Assembly: GCF_947498805.1 (NCBI RefSeq)
Contig: NZ_CANMLT010000005.1
Span: 1 to 64,000 of the forward strand
Reading direction: 5' to 3'
DNA: 64,000 nt
Source of the DNA: an uncultured Tenacibaculum sp.
GTDB taxonomy: Bacteria; Bacteroidota; Bacteroidia; Flavobacteriales; Flavobacteriaceae
The translations under genes and the position numbers were made by a program. The notes below the pieces were generated by a model. That model saw only the letters and a program-made list of their open reading frames with translations. It searched no databases and was not told the DNA's origin. Of the stretch, positions 28,043 through 36,286 are shown in pieces. The stretch's first letter is position 1; every line of letters starts with the position of its first letter.

Positions 28043-29440
28043 ATGATACAATTTATACTAAATAATCAACTAATAAAGACATCTGCACATGCAGGTATTA
28101 CATTACTTGATTTCATTCGAGACAACAAACAATTAAAAGGTACAAAGATAGGATGTAGAGAGGGTGACTGTGGCGCTTGTACTGTTTTAGTTGGAGAATT
28201 AAAAGATAACAAAGTAACCTACCAAAGTAATACATCATGTATTTCTCCTTTAGGAAATGCTAATGGTAAACATATTGTTACTGTAGAAGGAATTAATCTT
28301 CCTAATGAGTTAAATACAGTACAAAAAGCCATGACCGATAACTATGCAACCCAATGTGGTTTTTGTACACCAGGTTTTGTGGTTTCTATGACTGGATATG
28401 CTTTAGAAAACAATAAAGCTACCTCTTGTAATGATGCTATTAGCGGAAATATTTGTAGATGTACAGGTTATAAATCAATTGAAAAAGCTGGATTCGCGGT
28501 AGAGGAAAAACTACAGCAACAAGATGAAAATCATGCATTGGCTTGGTTAATTAAAGAAGGATTTGTTCCTAACTATTTTGATACCATTCCTGAAAGATTA
28601 TCGCAACTTCAACCAAAAACTTTCGAAAAGTCAGGAGTAAAAGTAGCTAACGGAACCGATGTATATGTTCGTTATGCAGATCAAATGGCGGAAGAAGATG
28701 TACATTTATTAACCGATCAAAATGCTTTAAAAGGAATCTCTTTTTCTGAAGGAGTATGTACTTTAGGAGCCAATACAACAGTTACTGAAATAGCTGAAAG
28801 TAAAAAGCTACAAACGGTATTTCCAAAATTAAAACAGTTTTTAAAACTAGTTTCTTCTGAACAAATTAGAAACATGGGAACTATTGGAGGTAACTTTGTA
28901 AATGCATCTCCTATTGGTGATATGTCTATTTTCTTTTTAGCTTTAAATTCTACCTTGACTATTCAAAAAGAAGATGGAAGCGAACGACAAATTCCTTTCC
29001 AAGAATTTCATCAAAATTATAAAGTATACGATTTACAGGACAATGAGATTTTAAAAGACATTTCTTTTAAAGTTCCTCAATCAAATGATAAATTCAACTT
29101 TGAAAAAGTAAGTAAACGTACACATTTAGATATTGCTAGTGTAAATGCCGCTGGAAGAATAACTGTTGAAAATGACCTTATCACTGACGCTCATTTTTCT
29201 GTAGGAGGTACAGCAGCCATTCCTAAGTATTTATCTAAAACCAACGAGTTTCTTATTGGAAAAACGATCAATTCTGAAACGGTTAAAGAAGCAGAAGCTA
29301 TTTTACAATCAGAAATCTCACCGATTAGTGATGTTAGAGGAGCTTCAGAATACAAACGTTTGTTAGCAAAACAGTTGTTCTTTGCACACTTTATCGAGTT
29401 ATTTCCAAAGCAAGTTGAACTTAAAAAACTGATGGCCTAA
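28043..29440 (+). CDS. xdhA: Xanthine dehydrogenase small subunit (2Fe-2S and FAD)
   Basis: A 465-residue XdhA-type subunit that relays electrons from the molybdenum centre. The plant-type 2Fe-2S domain has Cys38, 43, 46 and 66 (GCREGDCGACTVLVG); the helical 2Fe-2S domain has Cys105/108 (CGFC) and Cys138/140 (CRCTGY). The FAD domain includes NMGTIGGNFVNASPIGD. The frame is open back to 27953, but the Met at 28043 gives the normal N-terminus; the extra 30 residues would be hydrophobic and out of place. The stop overlaps the xdhB start (TAATG). It acts in purine breakdown, oxidising hypoxanthine and xanthine to urate. Confidence 0.92.
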   Translation: MIQFILNNQLIKTSAHAGITLLDFIRDNKQLKGTKIGCREGDCGACTVLVGELKDNKVTYQSNTSCISPLGNANGKHIVTVEGINLPNELNTVQKAMTDNYATQCGFCTPGFVVSMTGYALENNKATSCNDAISGNICRCTGYKSIEKAGFAVEEKLQQQDENHALAWLIKEGFVPNYFDTIPERLSQLQPKTFEKSGVKVANGTDVYVRYADQMAEEDVHLLTDQNALKGISFSEGVCTLGANTTVTEIAESKKLQTVFPKLKQFLKLVSSEQIRNMGTIGGNFVNASPIGDMSIFFLALNSTLTIQKEDGSERQIPFQEFHQNYKVYDLQDNEILKDISFKVPQSNDKFNFEKVSKRTHLDIASVNAAGRITVENDLITDAHFSVGGTAAIPKYLSKTNEFLIGKTINSETVKEAEAILQSEISPISDVRGASEYKRLLAKQLFFAHFIELFPKQVELKKLMA

Positions 29441-31701
29441 TGAAAACAATGAAGAATATTGACAGTTTTACACATGTTCGAGGAGAATCATTGTTTGTTG
29501 ATGATTTAATGCTACGCCAGGATACCTTATTTGGATTGGTGTTTGATTCGCCAAAAGCACATGGAAAAATAAAATCAGTAGACTATTCTAAGGCAGAAGC
29601 TTTAGAAGGAGTTGTAAAGATATTTACTTACAAAGACGTTTTAGGAGAAAACCAAATCGGAGGAATTATTCCTGATGAACCTCTTTGGGCAGAAGATGAA
29701 GTACATTTCTGGGGGCAACCTATTGCCTTTGTCGTTGCAGAAAGTGAAGCTATCGCCAAAAAAGCAAGAACTTTAATTAGTATTGATATTGAAGAACTTC
29801 CTGTAATCACTACCGCAAAACAAGCGAAAGAAAAGCAAAGTTTTATCAATGCTCCACGTTCTTTTAAACTAGGAGATGCTACTACTGAATTTGCGAATTG
29901 TGATTATGTGTTTGAAGGAGAAACTTTTTCAAACGGACAAGAGCATTTATACCTTGAAACACAAGGATGTTATGCAGTACCCCAAGAAAACGGAAACATC
30001 AAATTAACCTCATCTACTCAAGGACCTACGGCTGTTCAAAAAACAGCTGCAAAGGTATTAGGAATACCAATGCATAAAATTGAAGTAGATGTAATTCGTT
30101 TAGGTGGTGGTTTTGGTGGAAAAGAAGATCAAGCGACACCTTGGGCAGTAATGACTGCCGTTGCTGTACAACACCTAAATCGCCCTGTAAAATATATGTT
30201 AAATCGACATGATGATTTACGAATGACCGGAAAGCGTCATCCATATTCATCATTTTATAAAATCGGTTTAACCAAAGATTTAAAAATTAAAGCTTTTGAA
30301 GTAGAGTTTTTACAAAACTCTGGAGCAGCAGCAGATTTATCTCCTGCCATTGCTGAGCGAACTTTATTTCATGCTACTAATAGTTATTTTATTCCTAATG
30401 TAAGTACTACGGTATATAGCTGTAAAACAAACTTACCTCCTAATACGGCTTTTCGTGGATTTGGAGGTCCGCAAGGAATGTTTGTTATCGAAAGTGCTAT
30501 TGCAGATGCTGCAGCACAAATTGGAATTAACAGACGACAAATTCAAGAAGCTAATTTACTAGCGGAAAACGATGAGTTTTCATACGGACAAATCGCTACA
30601 GAAGTACAGGCTCAAAAAGCTTGGTTCTCTGCCAAAGAAAAATTCGAATTCGAAAAATTAGAGCAAGAAGTAGCTCAGTTCAACCAAGAAAATGAGTTAT
30701 TTAAAAAAGGAATCTCTTTAATGCCTATCGCATTCGGAATTTCTTTTACAAATACTCCTATGAACCACGCCAGAGCTTTGATACATATTTATCAAGATGG
30801 TAGTGTAGGTGTTTCTACGGGAGCTGTTGAAATGGGGCAAAGTGTAAATACTAAAATGCTACAAGTAGCACAATCGATTTTAGGTATTTCTGCTAACAAA
30901 GTAAAGCTAGAAACTACCAATACCACCCGTGTTGCTAACACCTCTCCTACTGCGGCGAGTTCTACTGCAGATTTAAATGGTAAGGCTGTTGAAATGGCTT
31001 GTAATTCATTAGTAGAACGATTAACTACGGTTGCTGCGGATATGCTTTCTACACAAGAAACAAATGTTTCGTTTAAAGAAGATGCCGTTTTTGTTGACAA
31101 TACCAAAACAGATATTACTTGGGAAGTATTAATTGCTGAAGCTATGCTGCGTCGTGTTGCGTTGTCTGAAAATGCGCATTATGCAACACCAATCATTCAC
31201 TTTGATAAAACTAAGGAAAAAGGACATCCTTTTGCTTATCATGTATACGGTACAGCAATTACAACGGTAACGGTGGATTGTATTCGTGGGAATTATGAAA
31301 TCGATAGTGTGAAGATTGTACATGACTTTGGAAAATCAATGAATATCGGAATTGATGTTGGTCAGGTAGAAGGAGCTTTAGCACAAGGTATTGGTTGGAT
31401 GACTATGGAAGAGATTGCCTATAACGATGATGGACGTTTGCTTTCAAACGCTTTATCAACCTATAAAGTTCCAGATATCTTTTCTGCTCCGAAAACGGTA
31501 GATACCATTCCATTAGAAACAGAAGGAAATCCTTTAGCTATTCAAAAGTCAAAAGCTGTAGGAGAGCCTCCTTTAATGTATGGTATTGGAGCTTATTTTG
31601 CCATTCAACAAGCCGTAAAAGAGTTTAATCCGAATTATAAATTAAAGTTCCACGCACCTTTTACACCTGAAAAAGTGTTGATGAGCTTATACGAGAAATA
31701 G
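29440..31701 (+). CDS. xdhB: Xanthine dehydrogenase molybdopterin-binding subunit
   Basis: A 753-residue catalytic subunit of the xanthine oxidase family. Molybdenum-cofactor contacts are visible as LGGGFGGKEDQATP and TAFRGFGGPQGM, and the active-site Glu as AVGEPPLMYG near the C-terminus. The N-terminal a/b hammerhead domain starts at HVRGESLFVDDL. The start overlaps the xdhA stop by one base, so translation is coupled; an ATG three codons on (29449) is an alternative. Length is normal for the split two-subunit enzyme. Substrate could be xanthine or a related aldehyde or heterocycle, but XdhA/XdhC context favours purines. Confidence 0.92.
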   Translation: MKTMKNIDSFTHVRGESLFVDDLMLRQDTLFGLVFDSPKAHGKIKSVDYSKAEALEGVVKIFTYKDVLGENQIGGIIPDEPLWAEDEVHFWGQPIAFVVAESEAIAKKARTLISIDIEELPVITTAKQAKEKQSFINAPRSFKLGDATTEFANCDYVFEGETFSNGQEHLYLETQGCYAVPQENGNIKLTSSTQGPTAVQKTAAKVLGIPMHKIEVDVIRLGGGFGGKEDQATPWAVMTAVAVQHLNRPVKYMLNRHDDLRMTGKRHPYSSFYKIGLTKDLKIKAFEVEFLQNSGAAADLSPAIAERTLFHATNSYFIPNVSTTVYSCKTNLPPNTAFRGFGGPQGMFVIESAIADAAAQIGINRRQIQEANLLAENDEFSYGQIATEVQAQKAWFSAKEKFEFEKLEQEVAQFNQENELFKKGISLMPIAFGISFTNTPMNHARALIHIYQDGSVGVSTGAVEMGQSVNTKMLQVAQSILGISANKVKLETTNTTRVANTSPTAASSTADLNGKAVEMACNSLVERLTTVAADMLSTQETNVSFKEDAVFVDNTKTDITWEVLIAEAMLRRVALSENAHYATPIIHFDKTKEKGHPFAYHVYGTAITTVTVDCIRGNYEIDSVKIVHDFGKSMNIGIDVGQVEGALAQGIGWMTMEEIAYNDDGRLLSNALSTYKVPDIFSAPKTVDTIPLETEGNPLAIQKSKAVGEPPLMYGIGAYFAIQQAVKEFNPNYKLKFHAPFTPEKVLMSLYEK

Positions 31702-31783
31702 GAAAGTTATCAAACTACAATACACGCGACATAATATAATTAGAGGTGCTATTATTTATAGTACTGGTGATACCATTGCTTCC

Positions 31784-32197
31784 TTGTTATTAAACGAATT
31801 TTCTATCTATAGATTAATCGGAATGATACTCATTGGAACAACGGTATATGCTTTTGAAATTCCTAATTATTTTGCTTGGATCGATCGAAAAACAGGTGGT
31901 TTAAATGGTATTCAAAAAACACTGGCCAAAACAGGATTGGCAATTGCTTATTTCAATCCATTATGGATATTCAGGCATTTAGCTTTTATTAAACTATTTT
32001 CTGGAAATTACGAGCAAATAAATAGCGGATTACTATTAGTTGCCCTTTGGTCTTTTTTAGCAAATATTCCTATTTCGTTTATAGCGAATTTTATCATTCA
32101 AAATAAAATAAAACTAGATTGGCGCTTTTTAGCCAGTGCAATATTCTCTGCACTCATGGCTATTTACTATGCCCTAAGTGAAACAATTTTTAATTAG
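31784..32197 (+). CDS. Small membrane protein in the xdh operon, start uncertain
   Basis: A 137-residue frame (TTG start) with about three to four hydrophobic segments and the motif YAFEIPNYFAWIDRK. I have a weak impression of Mpv17/PMP22-type sequences but no firm family. The same frame stays open upstream to 31685 and encodes a stretch that looks like a genuine N-terminus (RGAIIYSTGDTIAS), yet it contains no ATG, GTG or TTG; ATC at 31709, after AGGAAAG, would be the best position. Either a rare start codon is used or the original start was lost. It lies between xdhB and xdhC. Confidence 0.6.
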   Translation: MLLNEFSIYRLIGMILIGTTVYAFEIPNYFAWIDRKTGGLNGIQKTLAKTGLAIAYFNPLWIFRHLAFIKLFSGNYEQINSGLLLVALWSFLANIPISFIANFIIQNKIKLDWRFLASAIFSALMAIYYALSETIFN

Positions 32198-32198
32198 C

Positions 32199-32260
32199 GT
32201 CATTGCGAGTAAAACGAAGCAATCTTTTTAAAGAGATTACTTCACTACGTTCGTAATGAC
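32199..32260. repeat. 62-bp imperfect palindrome (REP-like)
   Basis: GTCATTGCGAG at one end and CGTAATGAC at the other are parts of a long imperfect palindrome: ACGAAGCAATCT on the left pairs with AGATTACTTC and CTACGTTCGTAATGAC on the right. Sequences of this form (GTCATTGCGAG with GAAGCAATCT) recur as extragenic palindromes in many Bacteroidota genomes. It fills the gap between the small membrane gene and xdhC. Confidence 0.8.
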
Positions 32261-32275
32261 AGATTATAAATAACA

Positions 32276-33229
32276 ATGAAATTCTGGCAATACATACACG
32301 ATAAACTTCAACAACAACAAAAAGTATTAGTTTTAACGGTCATTGAAAACTTTGGTAGTTCACCAGGGCGCAAAGGTTTTAAAATGTTAATTGCCGAAGA
32401 TGGATTTATCTATGGTTCTGTAGGTGGTGGTGTTATGGAATTTGCTTTGGTGGAAGAAGCTAAAGAGTTATTACAAAAAGAAAACACACCTCCTTTTATC
32501 AAAAAACAAATTCATAAAGGAAACATCAAAGATGGATCAGGAATGATTTGTTCTGGAGAACAAACGGTGGCTTTTCATTGTTTAAACAAACAACATATTT
32601 CTGTTGTTGAGAATCTTATTAACTGTCTAAAAAGTGGCGCAAAAGGAACACTTTCTTTAACTCCAGATGCTTTTGACTTTAGTACCGCCCAAATTTCTGC
32701 ACAATTTGATTATCAAATAAACGACAAAGAAGATTGGTTTTTTAAAGAACATATCGGGTTTAAAGAAACTCTTTATATTGTTGGTGGTGGACATGTTGGA
32801 GTGGCTGTTTCAGAGCTTTTTGTAAAGTTAGGGTTTTATGTAGTTGTTTTTGATAATAGAGAAAACCTCAACACTTTAGAAAATAACCAAACTGCTCATA
32901 AAAAAATGGTCATTGATTATAACGATATTGAAAACTATATTGACACTTCTTCAACCAGTTATGTAGCCATTATGACCAACAAATATACCGATGACAAATT
33001 AGTATTAAGTAAGTTAATACATCATAACTATGGTTTCTTAGGTGTTTTAGGTAGTAAGGCTAAATTACATACCATGTGGGAAGTTTTACAAAACGAAGGT
33101 GTTACACTTGCACAATTAGAAAAAATACATGCACCTATTGGACTCTCTATCAAAAGTGAAACTCCAGAAGAAATTGCGGTAAGTATTGCTGCTCAAGTTA
33201 TTCAGGTGAAGAACCAAAATAGAGTTTAA
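32276..33229 (+). CDS. xdhC: XdhC-family molybdenum cofactor insertion protein
   Basis: A 317-residue XdhC/CoxI family protein, the chaperone that binds sulfurated molybdenum cofactor and loads it into XdhB. The N-terminal XdhC domain shows VIENFGSSPGRKGFKMLI and GSVGGGVMEFALVEEA; a C-terminal Rossmann domain shows TLYIVGGGHVGVAVSELF and LGVLGSKAKL, with IHAPIGLSIKSETPEEIAVS at the end. Start and length are normal. It lies 574 bases after xdhB, separated by a small membrane gene and a palindromic repeat, and is on the same strand, so it belongs to the same purine-oxidation group. Confidence 0.9.
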   Translation: MKFWQYIHDKLQQQQKVLVLTVIENFGSSPGRKGFKMLIAEDGFIYGSVGGGVMEFALVEEAKELLQKENTPPFIKKQIHKGNIKDGSGMICSGEQTVAFHCLNKQHISVVENLINCLKSGAKGTLSLTPDAFDFSTAQISAQFDYQINDKEDWFFKEHIGFKETLYIVGGGHVGVAVSELFVKLGFYVVVFDNRENLNTLENNQTAHKKMVIDYNDIENYIDTSSTSYVAIMTNKYTDDKLVLSKLIHHNYGFLGVLGSKAKLHTMWEVLQNEGVTLAQLEKIHAPIGLSIKSETPEEIAVSIAAQVIQVKNQNRV

Positions 33230-33265
33230 CCGTTCTCAAAAACTTCTTAATAAACAGCTATTTAA

Positions 33266-33273
33266 TATATTTG
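33266..33273 (+). promoter_or_regulatory. -7 box of the 33.3-36.2 kb operon
   Basis: TATATTTG is a perfect -7 match 33 bases before the first gene of a five-gene run. The -33 region is poor. Confidence 0.5.
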
Positions 33274-33306
33274 TCTTAAAAAAGAAAAATTTCATAGAAA
33301 AAGAAG

Positions 33307-33840
33307 ATGAATAATAAATTGTTTATAGTACTCATAAGTCTTTTAGTATTAACAGGTCTTATTGGTTTTAGTATCACCTTATTTTCTAAAGAGCTTGATA
33401 TTGTTAACCTAGGACAAACTATGTTTCATTTTGGATTTATGATTGGTGCTATACTAGGAGGTATTATGTTGCTTGTAAACGGAACATTTGTAAAAACTAA
33501 ATATTTCCGATTTGCCAAAGGATTTTTTTCTATTGTAATTATAGGAGCTTTGATAAGAATAATGCATTGGTCATCATACGCAAATATTTTAATTTCCTTA
33601 GGATTAATTGGTATTATGACCTCTTATTTTGTTAGTTTTTTGAAAAAACCAATCAAGAAAAGACTAGATTATTTGAAACTAACTTGGGTTATTGTGAGCT
33701 ATACACTCGTCATTTTATCGTTGTTGCATCTAATAAAAAAAGAATACACAAATTTCGGTTCTTATCTACTATGGTTGACGATCCTGGATTTTATAGTTGT
33801 TCAAGTAAAAAGTAAACCTTTACTCAACCCTAAAAACTAA
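33307..33840 (+). CDS. Five-helix membrane protein (GldL-like motif), function unknown
   Basis: A 177-residue membrane protein with about five hydrophobic helices (near 6-26, 35-58, 70-90, 92-112, 125-165). The stretch RIMHWSSYANILISLGLIGI resembles the MHWP-x-A-N motif I recall from the gliding-motility protein GldL and its small membrane relatives, but the long periplasmic part of GldL is absent, so this is not GldL. It heads a tight run of five genes (gaps 4-27 bases). Role unknown. Confidence 0.68.
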   Translation: MNNKLFIVLISLLVLTGLIGFSITLFSKELDIVNLGQTMFHFGFMIGAILGGIMLLVNGTFVKTKYFRFAKGFFSIVIIGALIRIMHWSSYANILISLGLIGIMTSYFVSFLKKPIKKRLDYLKLTWVIVSYTLVILSLLHLIKKEYTNFGSYLLWLTILDFIVVQVKSKPLLNPKN

Positions 33841-33846
33841 ATCAAC

Positions 33847-34581
33847 ATGTTTTGGAAAAGAAAAAATAAACTACCAATTACGCCAGAAGATAAAATCTGG
33901 GTTGACGAAGATCTTAATTGGCTGAAAGAAGAACTTGGAGAAAAACATTTCTTGGAAATAAAAACGGTTACCCCCACCAAAGATTTTTATAACAGAGATT
34001 TTGATGGATCAGAACAAGATGCTCACTTTGTTTTAAAAAGAACTATGGAATTAATGAGTATTGGCAATATTGACATTAAACTAGAATTCTTTGATGATGA
34101 CGTTGTAGAAATGGAGGATGGAAGTATATTATCAACACCTGCAGAAGGTATCGGAGGAAGTTGGGAAAGTGCAGCAGGAACCTATGAAATAAATCAAGAT
34201 GAAGAAATTATTATATCTATTGAAACTCAACAGCTAAAAGACCCAATCTCTTTAATTGCCACTATTTCACACGAATTGTCGCATCAGATTCTATTAGGCG
34301 AACAAAGAATAGAAGAAAATGACGAGTTCTTAACGGACTTGACCGCTATAACCTATGGCTTTGGGATTTTTATTGGGAATTCACGCTTTAACTTTTCTCA
34401 ATTTGCTACTAATGATGGACATGGTTGGGAATCATCAGGGCAAGGCTACTTACCAGAACAAATTATTGCCTATGCTATGGCTTGGTTATCTAAAGAACGA
34501 AATGAGAATACAGAGTATTCACAGTATATGAAAAAGTCTGTCAAAAAATATTTCAACAATAGTTTTGAGTATTTAACTTAG
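33847..34581 (+). CDS. Putative HExxH zinc-binding protein
   Basis: A 244-residue cytosolic protein with no signal peptide. ATISHELSHQILLGEQ (His142, Glu143, His146) is an HExxH zinc motif, and Glu160 or Asp164 in NDEFLTDLTAITYGFG could be the third ligand, as in gluzincins. The N-terminal half is acidic and unrecognised. Its 6-base spacing from the previous gene and 4-base spacing to the next imply one operon. It may be an intracellular peptidase or a non-catalytic zinc protein; no substrate can be inferred. Confidence 0.68.
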   Translation: MFWKRKNKLPITPEDKIWVDEDLNWLKEELGEKHFLEIKTVTPTKDFYNRDFDGSEQDAHFVLKRTMELMSIGNIDIKLEFFDDDVVEMEDGSILSTPAEGIGGSWESAAGTYEINQDEEIIISIETQQLKDPISLIATISHELSHQILLGEQRIEENDEFLTDLTAITYGFGIFIGNSRFNFSQFATNDGHGWESSGQGYLPEQIIAYAMAWLSKERNENTEYSQYMKKSVKKYFNNSFEYLT

Positions 34582-34585
34582 TAAA

Positions 34586-35128
34586 ATGAACGAACAAGAA
34601 ACAGATATAGAATTTTTAGTTGCAGCATTTACCTATTCATATGCTTCTATGAACCAAACCTTTTATTTAAGAAAAAGAGATTTAAAGGTAATTGGTGTCC
34701 ATATATTCGATTATTCCCTAATATCAGAATGTGAATCAGATTATGAAACTGGTTTAACCAAAGAAGAAGAAAGAGATATTAAAGAAGCCATTATTGCTAA
34801 CGAAAAAGGTTATGACACTCATATTTACATTCCTAGGTTAACCAGAGAGCAAAGGTTTCAAATCATGGAGGAGTTTATCAATATTAGTAACTCTTATAAA
34901 GAGAAACTCTTAATCAATAAAGAAGAGCTAATTCAATCCTCTCAAAAATATAGTTCCGTTTTTTATAAAAAAGGAATTAAACCTGGAGTTGAAATGGAAT
35001 ATCTTACTAATGGAATCACTGATGAGAATTTTAAATCCGAATGGACCGATTTTTATTTTGCCAAAACTAGACCTATTGCCCTAGAATGGTTAGAAAAACA
35101 AAAAAGAAGTTTGCAACAAAACACATAA
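34586..35128 (+). CDS. UPF0158-like protein, function unknown
   Basis: A 180-residue soluble, acidic protein. TFYLRKRDLKVIGVH at the start followed by a charged insert and YIPRLTREQRFQIMEEFI is the arrangement I associate with the UPF0158 family, whose members are small and uncharacterised; the match is by eye only. The C-terminal half is helical, and WTDFYFAKTRPIALEWLE suggests a structured core. It sits inside the five-gene operon, 4 bases after the HExxH gene. Confidence 0.62.
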   Translation: MNEQETDIEFLVAAFTYSYASMNQTFYLRKRDLKVIGVHIFDYSLISECESDYETGLTKEEERDIKEAIIANEKGYDTHIYIPRLTREQRFQIMEEFINISNSYKEKLLINKEELIQSSQKYSSVFYKKGIKPGVEMEYLTNGITDENFKSEWTDFYFAKTRPIALEWLEKQKRSLQQNT

Positions 35129-35155
35129 CACAAACTGAAGTATTACAAACCATAA

Positions 35156-35584
35156 ATGAAAATAGATAAGTTAGAAATACCATTAAAAATACTTTGGATA
35201 GGATCTACAATATTTTCCGTATATATTTTTAGTTGGTTTACTTTCTTCACAACTTTTGGTATTCTTTTTAAAGAGACAAATTCTATTTTTAATGTACTAC
35301 TTCCTAATATTGTAAGCATTGGAATTGTAATGCTACATACAAAAGAAATTGTTATTGGATATAGACCTGCGTCTTATCGTAAAAACTTGATATCACTTAG
35401 TATTTTCTCTGTAATCATTTTAGTTTTAATATTACTTCAAATACCACAATTTGAATTCTTGTTTGGAGATTCTACTTATAAATATTGGGAAATAACCATA
35501 ACCTATATGGTAATTTTAGCTTCCTATCTGGGAATTATTATGAATAGAATTTTAAAAATGAAGGAACTAAATAAATCATCTTAA
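35156..35584 (+). CDS. Four-helix membrane protein, function unknown
   Basis: A 142-residue protein with four hydrophobic segments (near 12-34, 42-60, 77-98, 108-130) joined by short charged loops. I recognise no family. It lies 27 bases after the UPF0158-like gene and 11 bases before the next, so it belongs to the same operon. Its composition differs from transporter families and it could be an inner-membrane immunity or stress protein, but nothing decides this. Confidence 0.65.
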   Translation: MKIDKLEIPLKILWIGSTIFSVYIFSWFTFFTTFGILFKETNSIFNVLLPNIVSIGIVMLHTKEIVIGYRPASYRKNLISLSIFSVIILVLILLQIPQFEFLFGDSTYKYWEITITYMVILASYLGIIMNRILKMKELNKSS

Positions 35585-35595
35585 CTAAAAACACT

Positions 35596-36180
35596 ATGAA
35601 AACAGAAACAAACTTAATTAAAGACTATTTAAATGAGTTATTAGCATATGATTGGAATAAGTTTAATGATCTAGATTTTTTACAACAATTAACTTCATAC
35701 AATTTATTAATTAATAAATTTATTCAAATCATTGACGAGCATGAAAAAATAAGCCCTATTCTTTTTAAAAAAATAACAAAACCTTATGAGAGTCGTTTTA
35801 AAAACCTACTAATCAAAGGAAAAAACTTACATCATTTCCCTCCATCTATCGATAATAAAAATGGGACTCCTATAATTAACTCTGAAGGAACCTTTATTCT
35901 ATATCGATTAGAAAGCATTTTAAAAGACTTAGAATATGAAAAAATGAAAAGCAATTCTAAGTGCAACTGTAAATTAGCTCTAACATATAACAAGTCTCCT
36001 GACTATGAAAATATGGAAAAGATTGGTTGGATTAATGATCATTACTATCTCCCTGAAATTTATATATGTACCATCTGTGATTTTAAATGGTCAACTTTCA
36101 TCTTAGATGATAGTTCAGGGAGAACTGTTTGGGAACAACCGGATTCTGAAGACTTAAAAAGTATTATTTATGATAAGTAA
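35596..36180 (+). CDS. Small protein with a CxC/CxxC zinc-binding pattern
   Basis: A 194-residue soluble protein whose C-terminal third has CNCKLA and, about 35 residues later, ICTICDFKWS, a likely zinc ribbon. The N-terminal 100 residues look helical. The C-terminal pattern (CxC, then a Trp, a Tyr-rich stretch, CxxC, Trp, acidic tail) is shared with the 89-residue protein at 50855-51124. Such proteins occur among orphan immunity genes, so that role is possible. It closes the five-gene operon; no terminator hairpin is obvious. Confidence 0.66.
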   Translation: MKTETNLIKDYLNELLAYDWNKFNDLDFLQQLTSYNLLINKFIQIIDEHEKISPILFKKITKPYESRFKNLLIKGKNLHHFPPSIDNKNGTPIINSEGTFILYRLESILKDLEYEKMKSNSKCNCKLALTYNKSPDYENMEKIGWINDHYYLPEIYICTICDFKWSTFILDDSSGRTVWEQPDSEDLKSIIYDK

Positions 36181-36286
36181 TATTTCACGCTACTTTTTTT
36201 CACAAACACTCCACTAAAAATTTAAAACTATCTCTGTAACCTCATTTGATTTCTAATCGTCCAAAGACAAAACTTAGAAATCAATC

